Position numbers and translations under genes: made by a program. A DNA stretch of 54,547 nt from the IMG/VR virus record IMGVR_UViG_3300043313_000586, positions 1 through 54,547 of that record; one strand, 5' to 3'. Source of the stretch: a virus. This document shows positions 33,565 through 39,787 of the stretch, in pieces. The notes beneath the pieces are model-generated. The model worked only from the letters and a program-made list of their open reading frames with translations. It was not told where the DNA came from and did no database searches. The first letter of the stretch is position 1. Every line of letters starts with the position of its first letter.

Positions 33565-34036
33565 TAACGCTCACCAACTCAACTTGGAACGTCCAGTCAA
33601 CAGTACTGTTTCCCTCTTTATCCGTAACCTTATCAGGCTGCTTAACAACCTGGTACACTACGGACTTCTTCACCCAACCCTCGGGATCCCACTCTTCCTG
33701 CTTCTCGTCAGCCAAGAGCAACACATCAAAAGTAATCTTATCCGCCTGGTGAAAAGTATGCGTTACAAACCAAGGATCTCCCTCAGGCCCACCCGGCTGA
33801 TGCACAACACGGTGGTTCTCCCAAGTCGCCCAGCCCTCAGCCACCGCCTTAGCAACGTAGTCCATGCTAATAGCGTCCTTAACAGGCGGCTTACCTTCCA
33901 TAGCTACCCCAATAAGGGGCCAAGATTTAGCCTGCCCATCCACTGGATCCACCAGATAAGGCTCACCAGTCATAGGGTCAAAGCGCTTTACACGCGTACC
34001 CTCACTATAATCAGCCAACTTTCGAAAACGAAACAC
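33557..34036 (-). CDS. putative virion protein, 159 aa
   Basis: Begins MFRFRKLADYSEGTRVKRFD and includes PMTGEPYLVDPVDG and a strand-rich C-terminus (WTFQVELVSVNG). Polar and acidic with many Trp and Pro. It is flanked by virion-like genes on both sides. No family is recognised. Confidence 0.55.
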   Translation of the reverse strand: MFRFRKLADYSEGTRVKRFDPMTGEPYLVDPVDGQAKSWPLIGVAMEGKPPVKDAISMDYVAKAVAEGWATWENHRVVHQPGGPEGDPWFVTHTFHQADKITFDVLLLADEKQEEWDPEGWVKKSVVYQVVKQPDKVTDKEGNSTVDWTFQVELVSVNG

Positions 34037-34045
34037 TCTAACTCC

Positions 34046-34597
34046 TTACCGCTTGATGTACACGTTAGTGCTACCTGCACCACGCAACGCAGTCGCCTTA
34101 ATGGCGGTAACACCAAGCCTGCCACCTGTCAAACCCTTAGTTGGATTAATCAAGCCAACACGCCCATCAGCAGTTGTCAGCGCACCAGCCGGCGTAATGC
34201 TACCAGTATCATCCCACGTCCCAGCAACACCAGGCGTGGTATAAGCCATAAACAACTCAGTACCACCCGTACGCCCATACACACCATAAACGCTCGTAGC
34301 CGTAGCATTCGGGAACGTAATGGTACACTTGTTAGTACTACCAGCGCCTACAACCGTAGTCTTCGCTGCCACAGGTGCACTCTCTACACCATTAACAACA
34401 CTAGTAATCCTGTAAGAATACGTAGCAGCACCCAAGGTACCACCAGTACCAGAGTTCGCTATGGTAAAGTCTCCAGCAACAGGTGCAGCCGGCTGAACTC
34501 CCCGCACAGTAGCATTCATGGTCTCGCCGTCAACATTGCGAAAAATAACCGTATCACCAACAACAGCAGTCCTTAGCGGCACAACCCTCACATCCAT
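34046..34597 (-). CDS. putative virion protein with Ig/Fn3-like domain, 183 aa
   Basis: After a short N-terminal strand segment (VVPLRTAVVGDTVIFRNVDG), residues 50-130 (GAATYSYRITSVVNGVESAP, TNKCTITFPNATATSVYGVY) form a fibronectin-like domain resembling the insertion in the major tail protein. The C-terminus contains PTKGLTGGRLGVTAIKATAL. Probably exposed on the virion surface and possibly binding host glycans, as suggested for phage Ig domains. Confidence 0.65.
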   Translation of the reverse strand: MDVRVVPLRTAVVGDTVIFRNVDGETMNATVRGVQPAAPVAGDFTIANSGTGGTLGAATYSYRITSVVNGVESAPVAAKTTVVGAGSTNKCTITFPNATATSVYGVYGRTGGTELFMAYTTPGVAGTWDDTGSITPAGALTTADGRVGLINPTKGLTGGRLGVTAIKATALRGAGSTNVYIKR

Positions 34598-34600
34598 TCA

Positions 34601-34648
34601 TTGAAATTTCAGAATCCCACCCCGGCTTTGCTACAGAGCTCCACAGGG
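34601..34648 (+). repeat. 17-nt sequence and CTCCACAGGG motif, inverted copy at 43630-43669
   Basis: TTGAAATTTCAGAATCC at 34601-34617 and AGCTCCACAGGG at 34637-34648 recur in the same relative order on the opposite strand at 43669-43653 and 43640-43630. The pair brackets a 9-kb segment that includes the divergent promoters and the GATC-dense island. Confidence 0.75.
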
Positions 34649-34702
34649 TCTTAAACAGTTGCTTCGAATTTCTATAGAGTTAAACAGTTTGTTGCTTTCT
34701 AG

Positions 34703-34799
34703 AGACTTTAGTAAGAAGATGAGCTACACATAGGGGGTAGAAAGGTATTTAACTCATATGAATTGTATGTCTTATCAAAGTCTAACTATGTCTTTTTAC
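34703..34799 (-). repeat. intergenic structured element, copy C
   Basis: A minus-strand copy of the element at 7241-7336, lying between small terminase and the next virion gene. The flank GTAAAAAGACATAGTTAG is conserved (34799-34782), as are TTCATATGAGTTAAATACC in the loop and a right arm CTTACTAAAGTCT. One arm carries two substitutions (TTTGAT for TTTAGT), so pairing is weaker than in copies A, B and D. Confidence 0.75.
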
Positions 34800-34902
34800 T
34801 TTTCTCTTTAGTTTTCTAGCTAGCGTTTTTATTTTTAGGTTTTTGTTTTGAATTTTTACGTGTGATGAAGGTGGTTTTGAATTTTTAAGGTGGGATTGTG
34901 GT

Positions 34903-35217
34903 TTAGTGCTTGGTTTGACTTGCACGCTCTTCTGCTGTGGGTTCGCGTGTAACGGTTCCGAAGATACCCTCCCATGGCTCTTTGTCATTACTGGTTTGCT
35001 CGCGTTCCTTGATTCTACCAAGAACACGGTCAGTAATATACTTGCAAGCGTCCAGGCGAGTTTTGTCGCTTTCAGCATAGAGGGCGATCTTAGCAATCTC
35101 TTCCGCAGCCGCTTTGGCGTTCTTGCGGAATGCGTGCTCTGCAGCCTTAGCGTATGTATCTGGATCTGCAGTGAAGACTTGAATTGCTCTGTCGAGGTCT
35201 TCTTGAGTGATCTCCAT
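34903..35217 (-). CDS. terminase small subunit-like protein, 104 aa
   Basis: A helical protein whose middle (AAAEEIAKIALYAESDKTRLDACKYITDRVLGRI) matches the pattern of small terminase subunits that pair with Mu-like heads (repeat of helices with 'TRLxACKYILDRxLG'). Small terminase selects phage DNA and regulates the motor. It is the first gene behind the leftward promoter at 35248-35276, with GGGAGGTG as ribosome-binding site. It stands 6 kb from the large subunit, which is unusual. Confidence 0.7.
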   Translation of the reverse strand: MEITQEDLDRAIQVFTADPDTYAKAAEHAFRKNAKAAAEEIAKIALYAESDKTRLDACKYITDRVLGRIKEREQTSNDKEPWEGIFGTVTREPTAEERASQTKH

Positions 35218-35247
35218 GAGTTATTTCACCTCCCTATCTACTTTCGT

Positions 35248-35276
35248 ATTATATAGCAGCAAGCAAGATCGCTCAA
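35248..35276 (-). promoter_or_regulatory. leftward sigma70-type promoter for virion genes
   Basis: On the minus strand TTGAGC (35276-35271), a 17-nt spacer and TATAAT (35253-35248) stand 31 nt upstream of the small terminase start. This is the best-formed promoter for the 26-kb minus-strand virion block. Confidence 0.7.
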
Positions 35277-35307
35277 CGGTATTTATTCAGTGTTGTCTAT
35301 CTAAGGA

Positions 35308-35382
35308 TTTTTCCGCTTTTCAGATATCACCACGTAGAGAGTCAGTGGCGTGAGTATACAAGTTTTTCTTCCTTTCAGATAT
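35308..35382 (+). promoter_or_regulatory. pair of 20-nt direct repeats between divergent promoters
   Basis: TTTTTCCGCTTTTCAGATAT at 35308-35327 and a copy with 17 of 20 identical bases at 35363-35382, 55 bp apart start to start (about five helical turns). They lie between the leftward and rightward promoters, so they are good candidates for binding sites of a regulator of both. Confidence 0.6.
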
Positions 35383-35397
35383 TCTCCCGTAACGGCC

Positions 35398-35426
35398 TTG
35401 AGGATCTTGAAAAAGGATGATATAAT
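35398..35426 (+). promoter_or_regulatory. rightward sigma70-type promoter for the GATC island
   Basis: TTGAGG (35398-35403), a 17-nt spacer and a consensus TATAAT (35421-35426). The early transcribed region contains AGCAG and CTGCT segments that recur after the second promoter at 37910. It would express the inverted-repeat cassettes. Confidence 0.7.
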
Positions 35427-35577
35427 ATAGTTGATAGAGCAGAAAAAAGATATAGATACTCCAGCTGCTATATCGGATTAATCAACGCGATCGGATGGAG
35501 CCGATAAGGTTGATTGAGACAAGTTCGTTGATAAATCACCCAGCTCGGCTCACGCCGATCGTATAGCTAGGAAGATA
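35427..35577 (+). other. leader of the GATC island without a gene
   Basis: About 150 nt between promoter and first cassette. It holds several short complementary pairs (TCAAC with GTTGA near 35482/35510, CGG with CCG) and dense GATC/CGAT words but no ORF with a ribosome-binding site. It looks like a structured mRNA leader. Confidence 0.4.
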
Positions 35578-35912
35578 GGGTCGATCATCTTCTAGATCGC
35601 CTAATCGGTAGATCAATCACTCAATCCGATAAGGGAGATTAAGATGATCCAGAACATCACGTCGATCGAGAAGATCGAGCAGCTTATCGCTCAAGGAAAA
35701 GGCGATCAGGTAACCGAGGCGCTCGGGTTGATTAGCAACCCAATCCAGGCGATCTGCACAAGCTGCTATATCGAACTAATCGAAAATGGCGATGCAGTCG
35801 ATCCAGACGCCATAAGCATCGTAACCGACCAGGACGCTTGCGAATTCGATCACGAGGCTTAATCAGCTCAAGTAGTTAAGATCGATTAGGCGATCCAGAA
35901 GATGATCGATCC
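35578..35912. repeat. inverted repeat enclosing cassette 1
   Basis: Left arm 35578-35607 and right arm 35883-35912 are complementary over 30 nt apart from one A-C mismatch and one G-U pair (core GATTAGGCGATC...AGAAGATGATCGA on the right arm). They enclose one ORF, 35644-35862, with the ribosome-binding site inside the loop. Confidence 0.85.
35644..35862 (+). CDS. cassette 1 protein, CxxC motif, 72 aa
   Basis: ATG 35644 with AAGGGAG upstream. The product has an amphipathic N-terminus (SIEKIEQLIAQGKGDQVTEA), then CTSCYIELIENGDAV and an acidic C-terminus with a further Cys and His (DACEFDHEA), so a zinc knuckle is likely. Isoleucine and aspartate codons are nearly all ATC and GAT/GAC, which contributes to GATC density. 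Function unknown. It is the first of seven ORFs with private inverted repeats. Confidence 0.7.
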   Translation: MIQNITSIEKIEQLIAQGKGDQVTEALGLISNPIQAICTSCYIELIENGDAVDPDAISIVTDQDACEFDHEA

Positions 35913-35916
35913 GAAT

Positions 35917-36232
35917 CTAGATCACCCCGATGATCCCTTCATCCGATGTAGTAATCAAGCAATCAATCGAATGGAGAGATCATGAATCAAATCGAGGCGA
36001 TCCGCCAACTCACCCAGGTTGACGCATTCGAGATAGGCTACCACCGCGTCTGGATCTGCTCAGACTGCATGAACGCTATCATCGATGACGAAGAGCAAGC
36101 CGCTCAGATCGATCTAGGGCTCATCAAGATCAACGATGATATCGCCAGGTGCGATATAATCGATCTAATCGAGGGCCACGAGTACGCCGCTTAAGTAGTT
36201 AAGCGGATGGAGGGATCATCAGGGTGATCTAG
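35917..36232. repeat. inverted repeat enclosing cassette 2
   Basis: Left arm 35917-35945 and right arm 36204-36232, 29 nt with two differences (right arm starts CGGATGGAGGGATCATC). The left arm begins 5 nt after the right arm of cassette 1. Encloses ORF 35982-36194. Confidence 0.87.
35982..36194 (+). CDS. cassette 2 protein, CxxC motif, 70 aa
   Basis: ATG 35982 with GGAGAG upstream. The product includes FEIGYHRVWICSDCMNAIID, a CxxC preceded by a His and Trp, and an acidic C-terminal half (IKINDDIARCDIIDLIEG) with a third Cys. Probably a small metal-binding protein. The stop is in the GCTTAA context shared by five cassettes. Confidence 0.7.
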   Translation: MNQIEAIRQLTQVDAFEIGYHRVWICSDCMNAIIDDEEQAAQIDLGLIKINDDIARCDIIDLIEGHEYAA

Positions 36233-36269
36233 ATCATTGGTTAAGTAAGCACATTGCTCATGAGGAGCA

Positions 36270-36683
36270 AGATACTTGAGCTGATTAAGCTGCTCGATCT
36301 TCGAATCAATCAATCGATTAGGAGATCAAGATGGCTAAGCGATCAAGCGCAAAAGCGATCCTCGGTAAGCAATCAAGCGTCTACGGTAAGGTCAGCCGCT
36401 CAACCGCTCGAATCCACCACATCGATGGATCGAGCAAGAAAGAAGCGAGCAGGTTGCCTAGGATCAAGGCGCTCAGGAGCTGGACGATCAACAAGAACAG
36501 CTTCGTCAGCGAGGACATGCAAGACGCTCAAGCGGAGAAAGCAATGAATCCACATGGTTGGACCAAGCGACGTAATCCGATCTGCTCGAGCTGCTTTATC
36601 CAGAAAGCGCTCAACGGATCATGTGGATGTAACGCTTAATCAGTAGCTTAAGAGATCGAGCAGCTCAACCAGCTCAAGTATCT
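36270..36683. repeat. inverted repeat enclosing cassette 3
   Basis: Left arm 36270-36300 and right arm 36653-36683, 31 nt with two differences (right arm AGATCGAGCAGCTCAACCAG...). Encloses ORF 36331-36639 only. Confidence 0.87.
36331..36639 (+). CDS. cassette 3 protein, basic with C-terminal CxxC / CxC, 102 aa
   Basis: ATG 36331 with AGGAGATC upstream. The N-terminal 60 residues are Lys/Arg/Ser-rich (MAKRSSAKAILGKQSSVYGK). The C-terminus has ICSSCFIQKALNGSCGCNA, a likely zinc-binding group, so this may be a nucleic-acid-binding protein. The stop context is AACGCTTAATC. No family is recognised. Confidence 0.7.
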   Translation: MAKRSSAKAILGKQSSVYGKVSRSTARIHHIDGSSKKEASRLPRIKALRSWTINKNSFVSEDMQDAQAEKAMNPHGWTKRRNPICSSCFIQKALNGSCGCNA

Positions 36684-36684
36684 A

Positions 36685-37018
36685 GATCCTGATCATCTTG
36701 ATGATCTCTTCATCGTAATCCACACGATCAAGGAGATCATCATGAGTCGCTTCATCGCAGATCCAAACTATGTCGAGCAGGTCTACCGAGCAATCGAGAT
36801 GGACAACCCGAACGATCCGGCCGAGGAAATGGATTTGGTAGCTATAGCCGAGGTGGCTAACTACCTCCAGGCGAACGATTACGAGCCGTTCGAGCTAGTC
36901 AGCCAAGACAAGCCAATCGGCATGGCCTACTTCCTCTACGACGCAATCAAGTGGACTAACGCCAACAAGTAGATAGGTAGCTCCAAGCGATGGAGAGATC
37001 ATCAAGATGATCAGGATT
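36685..37018. repeat. inverted repeat enclosing cassette 4
   Basis: Left arm 36685-36715 and right arm 36988-37018, 31 nt with two differences (right arm CGATGGAGAGATCATCAAG...). Adjacent to the cassette 3 right arm (1-nt gap). Encloses ORF 36742-36972. Confidence 0.87.
36742..36972 (+). CDS. cassette 4 protein, acidic, 76 aa
   Basis: ATG 36742 with AAGGAG upstream. Acidic helical protein (VEQVYRAIEMDNPNDPAEEM, IAEVANYLQANDYEPFELV) without Cys pairs. Its shape resembles small phage anti-host proteins that mimic nucleic acid, but there is no specific evidence. It is the cassette ORF without a GCTTAA stop context apart from cassette 7. Confidence 0.65.
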   Translation: MSRFIADPNYVEQVYRAIEMDNPNDPAEEMDLVAIAEVANYLQANDYEPFELVSQDKPIGMAYFLYDAIKWTNANK

Positions 37019-37423
37019 GATCACAACTATCCTCCAGATCACCTGATCGGCTCAAGTACTTACTCAAAGGAGACGATCATGGAGATCACGGTAACCAGGA
37101 CGTACAAGATCGACCTCGACATCGACCAGGCTCACTACGACGAGCTGAACGAGGAAGGCAACCTGACCGATTTGATCGACACAATCACCTACACCTGTGA
37201 TGGTGGCGATCTGAGCGGCACGATGCACCTAGTCCACATCGTCAACAACGAGAACAGCAACATAAACCACATGGCTTGGTCGGTCGATGTAGACGATTGG
37301 TACAGCCCAGGCACCACGAGCACCGTAATCGATTCGGTTAACTTCGAAGTCGAGGATCAAGGGATCAACGCTTAATCCGATCTAGCAACAACCGATCGGG
37401 TGATCCGGTGGATAGTTGTGATG
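37019..37423. repeat. inverted repeat enclosing cassette 5
   Basis: Left arm 37019-37050 and right arm 37392-37423, 32 nt with four differences (right arm CCGATCGGGTGATCCGG...). It starts directly after the cassette 4 right arm. Encloses ORF 37079-37375. Confidence 0.85.
37079..37375 (+). CDS. cassette 5 protein, 98 aa, paralogue of the gene at 48513
   Basis: ATG 37079 with AAAGGAG upstream. The sequence MEITVTRTYKIDLDIDQAHY, DLSGTMHLVHIV, and the C-terminal NFEVEDQG resemble the 100-aa product at 48513-48815 (VTQSYRVTL, DLSDTMYLID, EFEVEDAG). A beta-rich, acidic protein. The paralogue lies outside the GATC island and lacks its codon bias. Function unknown. Confidence 0.7.
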   Translation: MEITVTRTYKIDLDIDQAHYDELNEEGNLTDLIDTITYTCDGGDLSGTMHLVHIVNNENSNINHMAWSVDVDDWYSPGTTSTVIDSVNFEVEDQGINA

Positions 37424-37813
37424 TAGTACCCATTGTTCAACTAGATCGCCTGATCAGATCAATCGCTATCAAAGGAGAGATCATGGATCAAGACGATCAG
37501 CGCGACTACACCGAGGAAGAGTTCAACCGCCAAATCGATAAGGACGAGGTGGACGATAACAACTTCCTCGACTGGCTCAAGGAGATCAACGTAGCAGGTA
37601 AGCGCTACATCTGTCCTAGCCACATAGGCGGTTGGGTGATGACCACCCCGGACGGCTCAAGCGACACATTCGCGGTAGTCGACGAAGTCTTCAGGGTCAA
37701 GCAAGAGGGGATCACCCGGAGCTTCGTAATCGACAAGGACAAGTGCATCTTCTGTAACGCTTAATCAGATCACAATCTGATCGGGCGATCTAGAGGACAA
37801 TGGGCACTACATC
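37420..37813. repeat. inverted repeat enclosing cassette 6
   Basis: Left arm 37420-37459 and right arm 37775-37813, about 40 nt with a short mismatched bulge (right arm starts ATCTGATCGGGCGATCTAG). The left arm overlaps the cassette 5 right arm by 4 nt. Encloses ORF 37483-37764. Confidence 0.87.
37483..37764 (+). CDS. cassette 6 protein, 93 aa, C-terminal CxxC
   Basis: ATG 37483 with AAAGGAG upstream. Acidic N-terminus (MDQDDQRDYTEEEFNRQIDK), then a beta-rich middle with ICPSHIGGWVM and C-terminal DKCIFCNA. The CPSH and CIFC pairs could form one zinc site. The stop context is AACGCTTAATC as in cassettes 3 and 5. No family is recognised. Confidence 0.7.
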   Translation: MDQDDQRDYTEEEFNRQIDKDEVDDNNFLDWLKEINVAGKRYICPSHIGGWVMTTPDGSSDTFAVVDEVFRVKQEGITRSFVIDKDKCIFCNA

Positions 37814-37886
37814 AAGATCCGTAATCGGATTAAGCGATGGATCGCTAATGAGACGATCATCTAATTTAGATCAGCTGTTTGCCTCA

Positions 37887-37915
37887 GTTTTAAGATCCGG
37901 ATCTTGATATATAAT
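37887..37915 (+). promoter_or_regulatory. second rightward promoter candidate with palindromic operator
   Basis: A consensus TATAAT at 37910-37915 with a weak TTTT-type -35 region. The spacer contains the perfect 14-bp palindrome AAGATCCGGATCTT (37892-37905). A symmetric site inside a promoter spacer is typical of a repressor operator. Downstream, TAGCAGC/GCTGCTA can form a hairpin like that after the promoter at 35398. Confidence 0.55.
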
Positions 37916-38007
37916 AGATATAGCAGCAAAAAATACTACAGCTGCTACAGCAGATATGTAATCCATCAGTCTGCTCATATGTTCTTTGACAACTTAAGCA
38001 GGTAGGT

Positions 38008-38534
38008 CTTGATCCTTCCTCGATCCTGTCGATTGATATCTCAATCTGTTCAGCTCAATCCAATCAATCGCAAGATCTCAACAGGAGGAATCATGTCCAA
38101 GATCCAGATCGATGTCATCGAGTTCGCTGCCCAGCGCGTCCTGGCCAACTTCGGCGAGGACCTCAAGGCGAGCGAGATCCGCGATGCAGCCAACGTCGTG
38201 CTCAAGGCCTTCTCGGTCGAGAAGATCGGCGAGGACGACGAGTTGGTGGAGTACCAGGTCACTCAGAACATGATGACCAACTACATCATCAACGGTAGGA
38301 TCGATGGGGCGAAGCGCAAGTCAGCCGCTCAGGTCCGCATCGCCAACGCAGACGTCGAGGCTTTCATCATCAAGTTCGTTGACGCTCGCGTCAATGGCAC
38401 TCAGGGCAAGAGGAACAACGTGGACGCGCTGGCCGAGTCGCTCAAGGGTGAGTTGGCTGAGATGGTCGAGTCCGCCGAGTAAGACCTCTAGGTAAGACAA
38501 CGCACTGAGTCGATGGGATCGAGGAAGGTTCAAG
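38008..38534. repeat. inverted repeat enclosing cassette 7
   Basis: Left arm 38008-38032 and right arm 38510-38534, 25 nt with three differences (right arm TCGATGGGATCGAGGAAGG...). Encloses ORF 38093-38482. This is the last gene of the island with the long-range arrangement. Confidence 0.8.
38093..38482 (+). CDS. cassette 7 protein, helical, 129 aa
   Basis: ATG 38093 with CAGGAGGAATC upstream, the strongest ribosome-binding site of the island. A helical protein (QIDVIEFAAQRVLANFGEDL, ASEIRDAANVVLKAF) with a basic middle (GRIDGAKRKSAAQVR). It is richer in G+C than the flanking regions. It is preceded by its own promoter candidate. Function unknown. Confidence 0.7.
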   Translation: MSKIQIDVIEFAAQRVLANFGEDLKASEIRDAANVVLKAFSVEKIGEDDELVEYQVTQNMMTNYIINGRIDGAKRKSAAQVRIANADVEAFIIKFVDARVNGTQGKRNNVDALAESLKGELAEMVESAE

Positions 38535-38573
38535 ATCTATCATCAAGGTGGATCAAGGCAAGAAGGAGAGATC

Positions 38574-38882
38574 ATGCGGATGGGGCTCGCTTCAGCGACT
38601 ATCGGAGTCGTGTTGAGCATCACTAACGCGTGCCAATCACCCACGACAACTCACCAGCCTGAGCTGATCGTGCAGTCCGGGATCAACTGTTTCGAGGAAG
38701 ATGTCGTGCTCCCTCTAGCGTGCAACGTAGGTCCCCAGGGCGAACCGTTGCTCGGGCAGTGCCCCGCCGAGGACGACGCGATCGATGGAACCGAGGGTCC
38801 GGAGTGCTACTGGTACGAGCCGGACGGCTCAGGCGTCATGTACAACGATGGATCAGGATACATCGCTCCTAAGAGTAGGTAG
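38574..38882 (+). CDS. putative exported lipoprotein, Cys-rich, 102 aa
   Basis: ATG 38574 with AAGGAGAG upstream. The N-terminus MRMGLASATIGVVLSITNAC looks like a short lipoprotein signal ending at Cys20, though the lipobox (TNAC) is imperfect. The rest is acidic with several Cys (NCFEEDVV, LACNVG, GQCPAED, PECYWYE), which would suit an oxidised extracellular domain. If exported it could act at the host surface, for example in superinfection exclusion. This is inference from the signal only. Confidence 0.55.
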   Translation: MRMGLASATIGVVLSITNACQSPTTTHQPELIVQSGINCFEEDVVLPLACNVGPQGEPLLGQCPAEDDAIDGTEGPECYWYEPDGSGVMYNDGSGYIAPKSR

Positions 38883-38889
38883 CTTGGTT

Positions 38890-38916
38890 GGATCGTATCC
38901 ATCACGGATATGATCC
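38890..38916 (+). ncRNA. leader hairpin upstream of the 54-aa gene
   Basis: GGATCGTATCC (38890-38900) pairs with GGATATGATCC (38906-38916) over 11 bp, with one wobble, around a 5-nt loop. The segment CTCCACCTAGTCAAGGAGG follows, in which the ribosome-binding site lies just after the hairpin. The next gene but one has the same arrangement at 39468-39493. Confidence 0.65.
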
Positions 38917-38944
38917 TTCCTCTCCACCTAGTCAAGGAGGAAAG

Positions 38945-39109
38945 ATGACAGTTAAGTGGTCGGTGGACCACCTCCGTGATCCGGAGATCAGGACCATGAG
39001 TCTGTGTGGACAAGGCTACCTGTGGCCATCATCGATTAGCCTTAAGGACCGGATCGAGGACGTCGGCTGCAACAGCTGTATCGACAAGGCCAAAAGGGAG
39101 GAAAGATGA
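38945..39109 (+). CDS. hypothetical protein, 54 aa
   Basis: ATG 38945 with AAGGAGG upstream. The product MTVKWSVDHLRDPEIRTMSL has a C-terminal VGCNSCIDKAKREER, a CxxC plus an upstream Cys, so it may bind zinc. It overlaps the next gene by ATGA. No family is recognised. Confidence 0.65.
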   Translation: MTVKWSVDHLRDPEIRTMSLCGQGYLWPSSISLKDRIEDVGCNSCIDKAKREER

Positions 39110-39456
39110 AGTGTAAGAAGCGCACTCAGAGCAACCAGGTCTGCTCGAGCATCATGTTTAACGGTCCCAAAGGCTACGTCTGCCCCTGCGAAACGAGCCA
39201 CTCGGACGCTCAAGCATATCAGGTTACCATGAGCACCACAGTGCATTTGACGCCTACGGCGCTCAGCAAAACCCGATCGATGCTCGAGCAGCTCTGGCCA
39301 AAACAGGACTGGAGCAACGACAGCGATGTAGTCACCTGGATCGTCAAAGAGCACATCTATGGGGGCGATTACACCGATGTGGTCGATGAAGTCAAAGTAA
39401 GCGTCTCAGGTACCACAGAGGTTGCGCTCGAGCAGGTACGAAGGATTCTCGCTTAG
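39106..39456 (+). CDS. hypothetical protein with N-terminal Cys cluster, 116 aa
   Basis: Starts at ATGA overlapping the upstream stop. N-terminal 35 residues have MKCKKRTQSNQVCSSIMF and YVCPCETSH, a four-Cys zinc-ribbon-like pattern. Residues 45-116 are helical and acidic (TALSKTRSMLEQLWPKQDW). A small zinc-ribbon adaptor or DNA-binding protein is possible. Confidence 0.65.
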   Translation: MKCKKRTQSNQVCSSIMFNGPKGYVCPCETSHSDAQAYQVTMSTTVHLTPTALSKTRSMLEQLWPKQDWSNDSDVVTWIVKEHIYGGDYTDVVDEVKVSVSGTTEVALEQVRRILA

Positions 39457-39467
39457 GTCGCTTAGTT

Positions 39468-39493
39468 CAAGGGTATCCTCATCGATATCCTTG
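39468..39493 (+). ncRNA. leader hairpin upstream of the 69-aa gene
   Basis: CAAGGGTATC (39468-39477) pairs with GATATCCTTG (39484-39493), 10 bp with one G-U, followed by TTCTCCACCTAATCAAGGAGG. This repeats the layout at 38890-38916 with a different stem sequence, so the pairing rather than the sequence is conserved. Confidence 0.65.
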
Positions 39494-39522
39494 TTCTTCT
39501 CCACCTAATCAAGGAGGTCAAC

Positions 39523-39732
39523 ATGAGCACAGTAATGATCGAGACCCGTACGTGTTTGGTGTGTGGCAAAGACGGTCAGGTCGAGGTGCCTCTCAAGGGC
39601 TACATGGACTGGAGGGCTGGAGCGTTCATCCAGGATGCTATGCCAGACGTCTCGGCTGCGGAGCGGGAGCAAATCATCACGGGCACTCATGGCTCCTGCT
39701 GGGACAAGATGATGGACGAGGAAGAGCGCTAA
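39523..39732 (+). CDS. small CxxC zinc-binding protein, 69 aa
   Basis: ATG 39523 with AAGGAGG upstream. RTCLVCGKDGQVEVPLKGYM and ITGTHGSCWDKM give Cys pairs plus His consistent with one zinc site. GYMDWRAGAFIQDAMPDVSA resembles small actinophage proteins I have seen as hypothetical genes. It is the last gene before the terminator. Confidence 0.7.
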   Translation: MSTVMIETRTCLVCGKDGQVEVPLKGYMDWRAGAFIQDAMPDVSAAEREQIITGTHGSCWDKMMDEEER

Positions 39733-39735
39733 AAA

Positions 39736-39787
39736 ATCAGCATCGGGTCGGCTTAGTCCTAAGGGATTAGGTCGGCCCGATTTTTTA
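39736..39787 (+). terminator. Rho-independent terminator
   Basis: ATCGGG (39742-39747) pairs with CCCGAT (39776-39781), with inner pairing of GGCTTAGTCC to GGATTAGGTC-like sequence, followed by TTTTTT (39781-39786). An A-run precedes the stem, so it may also act on the opposite strand. It ends the gene block that begins with the GATC island. Confidence 0.85.

Noticed and set aside
33383-34576. A 397-codon plus-strand ORF
   Set aside because: It is antisense to four co-oriented virion genes with good ribosome-binding sites, has no ribosome-binding site itself and has a Ser/Thr/Arg/Asn-rich composition typical of a shadow frame.
34782-35096. A 104-codon minus-strand ORF ending KRKVKRHS
   Set aside because: It overlaps the small terminase gene in another frame and runs through structured element C. 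No ribosome-binding site.
35578-38534. CRISPR array
   Set aside because: The repeats are inverted, differ between units and enclose ORFs; there are no regularly spaced identical direct repeats.
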